12,063 nucleotides of DNA from Brachionus koreanus (Eukaryota; Rotifera; Eurotatoria; Ploima; Brachionidae). The stretch lies in assembly GCA_016987375.1 (NCBI GenBank), contig PJRA01000005.1, positions 2,985,124-2,997,186 of the forward strand, written 5' to 3'. The notes beneath the pieces were generated by a model. That model was not told the origin of the DNA and did no database searches. It saw only the letters and a list, made by a program, of their open reading frames with translations. A program made the translations under genes and the position numbers. Below, in pieces: positions 8,501 through 12,063 of this stretch. Each line of letters opens with the position of its first letter. Position 1 is the stretch's first letter.

Positions 8501-11500
8501 GCTGAGTGAATTTAGGACGATAAAATTAAGAAAAAGACATTTAATAGACATACATAGTAGCCTAATGTTAATTACATATACCGATTAGAGCTACCATTGT
8601 AGCCAGAGTTGTTCAAAAGTCATAAATTTTAAGTGAAAAGACTTGACTTTTTTTGACTTTGAAACAACTTTAAAATATTTTTTTTTGTTGACTTTGGCAC
8701 AAATCTGGCAGTATCTAATAATTATTTTTATCATTATCATAATGATTGTATAAAAAAACTCTTAAAAATTTATTAATTTCATTGAATATTTAGTTTAAAT
8801 AAAGAAAAATCAATCTTACCAATTGAAAATCATCGATGCTTTCATTTCTAGTATAATCAATCAATTGATTTCTATATTTATCTTCTTGAATAATTTTGTT
8901 AAACTCAGAATCAAAGTCAGAATGGAGATCAATTAACGATTGCATTATAAATTTTGAAAATTTTGAATGCAAAACACGCTGTTCTTGATATAGATAGTTT
9001 TTTTGATTATTTTTGAATTTTTCCGAAAGAGAATCATATTTTAAAATTTCTCTGAGAACCATTGATTCAAGAAACATTTGAAAACTGTCAACATTGTTAG
9101 TTTGTTTGCATCTGTATAAATGTGTGTTCAAGTAACAATGAACCCAAATTAGTTGTAAATCTGATAGATCTAAATTTTTTACTTTCAAAATTGATCGAGT
9201 TTGTTGAAGTTTATTCAGAGCTAGCTTGGAATTTCCTTGACATTGAGCAGCTTGGGCAAATTTTATTTTCATTAAAAAGTTTGTTTTTGTAATTTTTCTT
9301 TTTAATTTTTTTGAAAAATTCAATAAATCTTCGTCAAAGTTATTCACTGTACTATCGCCAATATAAGTTGTCGAAGTATCTGAATCTCTTAGACAAACTG
9401 AATTAAGGTACTTTTCTTCCATTATTTCAAAATAAACAAGACGGTTTGTTACAACATCATCCCAAGTACATGGTGGGTCTGTTAGCATATTTGGCATTGA
9501 ATCACACCAAACATCTATCAAATTATCTATTTTTTTTGCCAAGTTCATTGTAAACACTTGATTTGTGCTGACAAATTTTAAAAATTCATTCAGTTCAACT
9601 ATTGATTGTAGAGATTGAAGCTTGTTTATTTGATTTTGTTTAATTGTTCTATTTGTGCTCGACCATTCCTTGAAAAAAATGTTGTTTAGAAAATTTATCT
9701 AAAATTCAATTTAACTTTCCACAAAAAGTATTCCAAATAATGGAGTACTTAAAATGTCATAAATATATCATATATCAGTCATCGAGTTAGCCAAAAAGTA
9801 TTTTATTAAAGTTTACTGAGTATTCAATTTTAAAGATAATAAAGAATTTATTGGTGTTGGATTTAATTTATTAATTCAAATTAATTAAAAAAATAGGAAT
9901 AAGCTTTTAAGAAATATACTTTTAATTTATAAATTTGAATTGCTTAAAAATAAAGAAAACACTTCTTATTTTTTGCAAAGATGCAACAAATTTACCTTAA
10001 AATTTAAGTTTCAAAACTCCCAATGCATTTTATAAATAAATACGATGAAAATACGATGATTTTATAAATGTCAGAAAGAGAACTTAAAAAAATTTCTTTA
10101 AATTAATCAATTTTCAGAATTTTTTTTATTTTTGTTCTAAATAACAATTAAATTTTATTTTTTTTATTTATTTAAAAAATTATTTAGGAAAGTTTCCAGT
10201 TAAATATTACAAAGCATTCCTAGAGCATATTTTAAATTAATTGTAGAATTGAAATTTTACTTCAAAACTATTTATTACCAAAGTTAATATTTTATAATCA
10301 TGAGTAATTGATACTATGGAATTTAAAGCAAATATTAAAAAAATGAAACTTTAGAACTTTGAACATTTATTATTTCAATACAAAAATATTATTTTTATTT
10401 TATTATTTTGTACCTAATTTTATTTCAAATAAAATGTTAAACAAGAACCCAATATTACACTCACAAGCTACTAAATTTCAATGAATTTTTTACAAATTGA
10501 AATATTTTTTCAATATTTTAAAGATAAAGCTTTGAAATGTAGCTAAAATTTAAAAATCTCCTGATATGTTAACTTGGTTTTTTAAAGTTCTGTTTAATTA
10601 GCGGATGTTCAAAAAGTAATGGTCATTTCTTTAAAATTAATGAAAAAAGTTACCTTAATCAGAGAATATGAATTATTTAAGCATGACATATAGACAAGAA
10701 GAATTTAGAATATATATAAATTATTTTGATACAATTTTTTCCTTATTCACTCCATGTGGAGCATTACTTTTACCCACGTAATTGCCATTCCAATGAGCTC
10801 TAGTGATTTTTGACTGTTATTGCGGGTCTTTCTCCCTTATGTCGCCCTTTGGATGTCCATTGATGGGCTTTTTTTGTATTATTTTTTCTTTAATTCTAAA
10901 TACATGTCCAAGCCATTGCAATCTTTGTTCTTAATTAATTGGCTTAATGGCTCTGAATTTGTTATTTTGTATAGCTCAGCATTTGAAAATGTCTCAGACC
11001 AGTGTATGCCCAGAATCCTCCGCAAACTTTCAGTGTGGGGGGTGTTTAGAATTTTCATATCAGATTCATACATCCACCAACATTCAATTCCATACATCAA
11101 TGTTGCTTTTATTACAGAGTTGTACAATTTGAGTTTTTTTCCCTTGCTAAAGCTAGTTGATTTACAAACTTAGGAAGCACCATCAGTACAGCGATGGAAA
11201 CACAGAGAGGCATTAAGAATAGACTTACTAATGCAAAGAGTACCAATTTTTCAATACTTTATGTCATGCTAAAATTTCAAATTTTGTAAAATCTTCAAAA
11301 TAAAAAATTGAATAGAAATTAATACTAAATGGCTTATAACTTTTTTTTCTAAAAGTTTTCCAACCTCTGTTAATGTAACATAGTGAAATATTCAAAGTTG
11401 CATTAATAGTTCAAGTCTGCTAATGATGTTTAGAAACTTATTCTGATCTTGAAAAAAGATATTTTTTTTTAGGATTTTTTATGTTTAATTTTTCTAATTT

Positions 11501-12063
11501 TTCACACTTGAATACTTAATTGCCTAAGAATTAAAGAAAATAATCAAAATCATATTTTTTTATGATAAAACGAGGTCTTTTTCTTGAAAAATTTATACAA
11601 AATTAAATGATAAAGCACAGCTTTTTAATAAATGATTATATCAATATAATTTTTATATATTTTTAATTTTTTAACTTTTAAAATTTTCTACTTGAATTAT
11701 TTTAATTCATGTAAAAAGTCAATGTGCAAGAGACATTTTTTTTAAATTTATAGCACTTATTTCAAAAGATGATTTACATATATATTAAAAATTCTAGTCG
11801 GAAAAAACTATTTCTAAATATCTTAAACAAATAAATAGTCAACAAATTGGATATTTACAGTGAGATATTTTTGAATTGACAGATGAGCATAGTAGTTGGC
11901 TGCACTAATATCATTTTGATGAAGACTTATCATAGCCATTTCTTGACTAAAAGTTTGCTCCAAATATTTTTTACGATCGACATCTATTCCATTGATAAAC
12001 TTGATTAAATCTTTGTGCTTTTTCTGCTCATTTTCATCCTCTTGAAGAACTAGTTTCAGCTTG
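4298..12063 (-). CDS. PRKDC: DNA-dependent protein kinase catalytic subunit, 3' part (FAT, kinase, FATC)
   Basis: DNA-PKcs is the nuclear PI3K-like serine/threonine kinase that joins Ku at DNA ends and drives non-homologous end joining. Minus-strand exons: 11859-12063 (open at the window edge), 8820-9668, 7238-7355, 6353-7186, 5571-5638 and 4298-5521, giving 1098 residues in one frame. Diagnostic matches run in the order of the human protein: [99 protein letters not shown], then the kinase and a FATC tail ending [15 protein letters not shown]. The NILGRTW ending and the LPEYH linker separate DNA-PKcs from ATM, ATR, SMG1 and mTOR. Only about the last quarter of a protein of some 4000 residues is here. 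Introns are 49, 51, 714, 1464 and 2190 bp; the two longest hold dead mobile elements. Confidence 0.95.
5639..6352 (-). other. PRKDC 714-bp intron with a TTTACGT hairpin
   Basis: This intron splits the glycine codon of EIPGQYN (phase 1; donor GTAAAA, acceptor TTTTAAG). It is AT-rich with long T runs. Near the donor end it holds an imperfect hairpin at 6158-6186 (11-bp arms, TTTACGTGAGA against TCTTACGTAAA, 7-base loop) and a perfect 10-bp palindrome TTTACGTAAA at 6245-6254. I see no exon or mobile-element protein in it. Confidence 0.6.
6158..6186. repeat. Imperfect inverted repeat (TTTACGT arms)
   Basis: Arms TTTACGTGAGA (6158-6168) and TCTTACGTAAA (6176-6186) pair at 10 of 11 positions around a 7-base loop. 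The same TTTACGT core recurs as a perfect palindrome at 6245-6254. Function unknown; it lies inside a PRKDC intron. Confidence 0.5.
7356..8819 (-). other. PRKDC 1464-bp intron with mobile-element debris
   Basis: The intron joins DDFQL to TISKLMKN in phase 0 (donor GTAAGA, acceptor TTTTTAG). On the plus strand it carries a decayed transposase-like fragment at 7832-8088. The next ~500 bp are less AT-rich than the rest of the intron and may belong to the same insertion, but I recognise no protein there. TTGACTTT occurs three times at 8643-8695. Confidence 0.65.
7832..8088 (+). pseudogene. Decayed FLYWCH/MULE-transposase-like fragment
   Basis: On the plus strand, antisense to PRKDC, a frame from ATG 7832 runs [20 protein letters not shown], then [26 protein letters not shown] and SYHFEN, broken by three stops (TAA, TAA, TAG). 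A shift of frame near 8021 continues [20 protein letters not shown] to a TGA at 8086-8088. YYRCN with a following K-rich stretch after an aromatic-rich start resembles the zinc-binding FLYWCH/WRKY-GCM1 fold found at the N-terminus of many MULE transposases in invertebrates. The third stop sits where a Trp would be expected. It is dead. The family assignment is from a remembered pattern only, and no MULE catalytic domain is visible. Confidence 0.4.
10770..11163 (-). mobile_element. Non-LTR retrotransposon relic, C-terminal end of the reverse transcriptase ORF
   Basis: Read on the minus strand, three frames in succession give a typical LINE ORF2 tail: [39 protein letters not shown], then after a frameshift (about 10905-10920) [14 protein letters not shown], then after another (about 10880) [19 protein letters not shown], an in-frame TAG where Trp would fit, and SSLEWQLRG to TAA at 10770-10772. 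It is a 5'-truncated dead copy inserted in a PRKDC intron in the same orientation as the host gene. The pattern suits RTE-, CR1- or Jockey-like clades; the clade cannot be fixed by eye. Minus-strand sequence after the stop would be its short 3' UTR. Confidence 0.85.
11163..11251 (+). mobile_element. Inverted 5' piece of the same LINE relic
   Basis: On the plus strand the frame reads [20 protein letters not shown] and continues [10 protein letters not shown]. In intact elements this FTYLGSTIS...IKNRL..A segment lies just upstream of the [10 protein letters not shown] segment, in the same direction. Here it sits upstream in element order but on the opposite strand, with its 5' end facing the junction near 11150-11165. 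That is the product expected from twin priming during LINE insertion. Confidence 0.7.

Larger units (their letters stand above)
9669..11858 (-). other. PRKDC 2190-bp intron containing a LINE relic
   Basis: The largest intron in the window joins SIQKYLT to EWSSTN in phase 0 (donor GTAAAT, acceptor TTTCAAG). A retrotransposon relic occupies 10770-11251. The rest (about 9690-10740 and 11260-11858) is AT-rich, and I found no coding, RNA or repeat structure there that I can support. Confidence 0.7.

Noticed and set aside
8643..8695. Three copies of TTGACTTT as a regulatory or satellite repeat.
   Set aside because: Short, unevenly spaced and in simple sequence; not enough to support a feature.
10601..10660. 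GCGGATGTTCAAAAAGTAATGG stretch as a mariner-type terminal repeat; a loosely similar CCAAAAAGTATTTT lies near 9790.
   Set aside because: No matching inverted copy, no TA duplication and no transposase are visible; the resemblance is too weak.
10820..11173. Plus-strand open frame of 117 codons across the LINE region.
   Set aside because: It is the antisense of the reverse transcriptase tail on the minus strand, which has clear family similarity; the plus-strand translation has none.
1..12063. CRISPR arrays, bacterial operons, rRNA or tRNA genes.
   Set aside because: No regular repeat-spacer pattern and no recognisable RNA gene; the spliced animal genes show this is eukaryotic nuclear DNA.

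Overview
The window is a piece of an AT-rich nuclear genome from an invertebrate animal. It carries three protein-coding genes split by spliceosomal introns, with standard GT-AG borders and TGA, TAG and TAA stops. Most introns are 49 to 67 bp and a few are much longer. The AT content, the tiny introns and the style of the proteins would fit a monogonont rotifer such as Brachionus. That is a guess from general appearance, not a demonstrated identity.

Layout: (1) Positions 3-2409, plus strand: the 3' part of a peptide O-xylosyltransferase gene (GT14 family) in six exons, starting inside its WSC domain. (2) Positions 2410-2740: convergent intergenic spacer with a possible poly(A) signal for each flanking gene. 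(3) Positions 2741-4138, minus strand: a complete ATP23 gene (mitochondrial inner-membrane metalloprotease, peptidase family M76, also called XRCC6BP1/KUB3). (4) Positions 4298-12063, minus strand: the 3' part of the gene for DNA-PKcs (PRKDC). It covers much of the FAT region, the whole PI3K-like kinase domain and the FATC tail. Its two largest introns hold decayed mobile elements: a MULE/FLYWCH-like fragment at 7832-8088 and the 3' end of a non-LTR retrotransposon with an inverted 5' piece at 10770-11251.

The strongest candidate for something new is in ATP23. Its catalytic exon is present twice in tandem. One copy (3071-3205) carries the HELVH zinc-protease motif. The other (3234-3374) aligns over the same segment but has QSLLQ in its place. 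Both copies are phase 0 at both ends, so each can be spliced alone between the same flanking exons. They are separated by only 28 nt, shorter than any other intron in the window, so they probably cannot be spliced to each other. This is the arrangement of mutually exclusive exons. It would let one gene make either an active protease or a protease-dead protein of nearly the same length (257 or 259 residues).

The second point is gene order. ATP23 lies about 160 bp downstream of PRKDC on the same strand, with an AG dinucleotide one base before its ATG. This suggests that the two may be co-transcribed and resolved by trans-splicing. ATP23 has separately been described in humans as a Ku70-binding protein, and Ku is the DNA-end-binding partner of DNA-PKcs.

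All exon borders were placed by eye from reading frame, splice dinucleotides and remembered family sequences. No alignment or database search was run.
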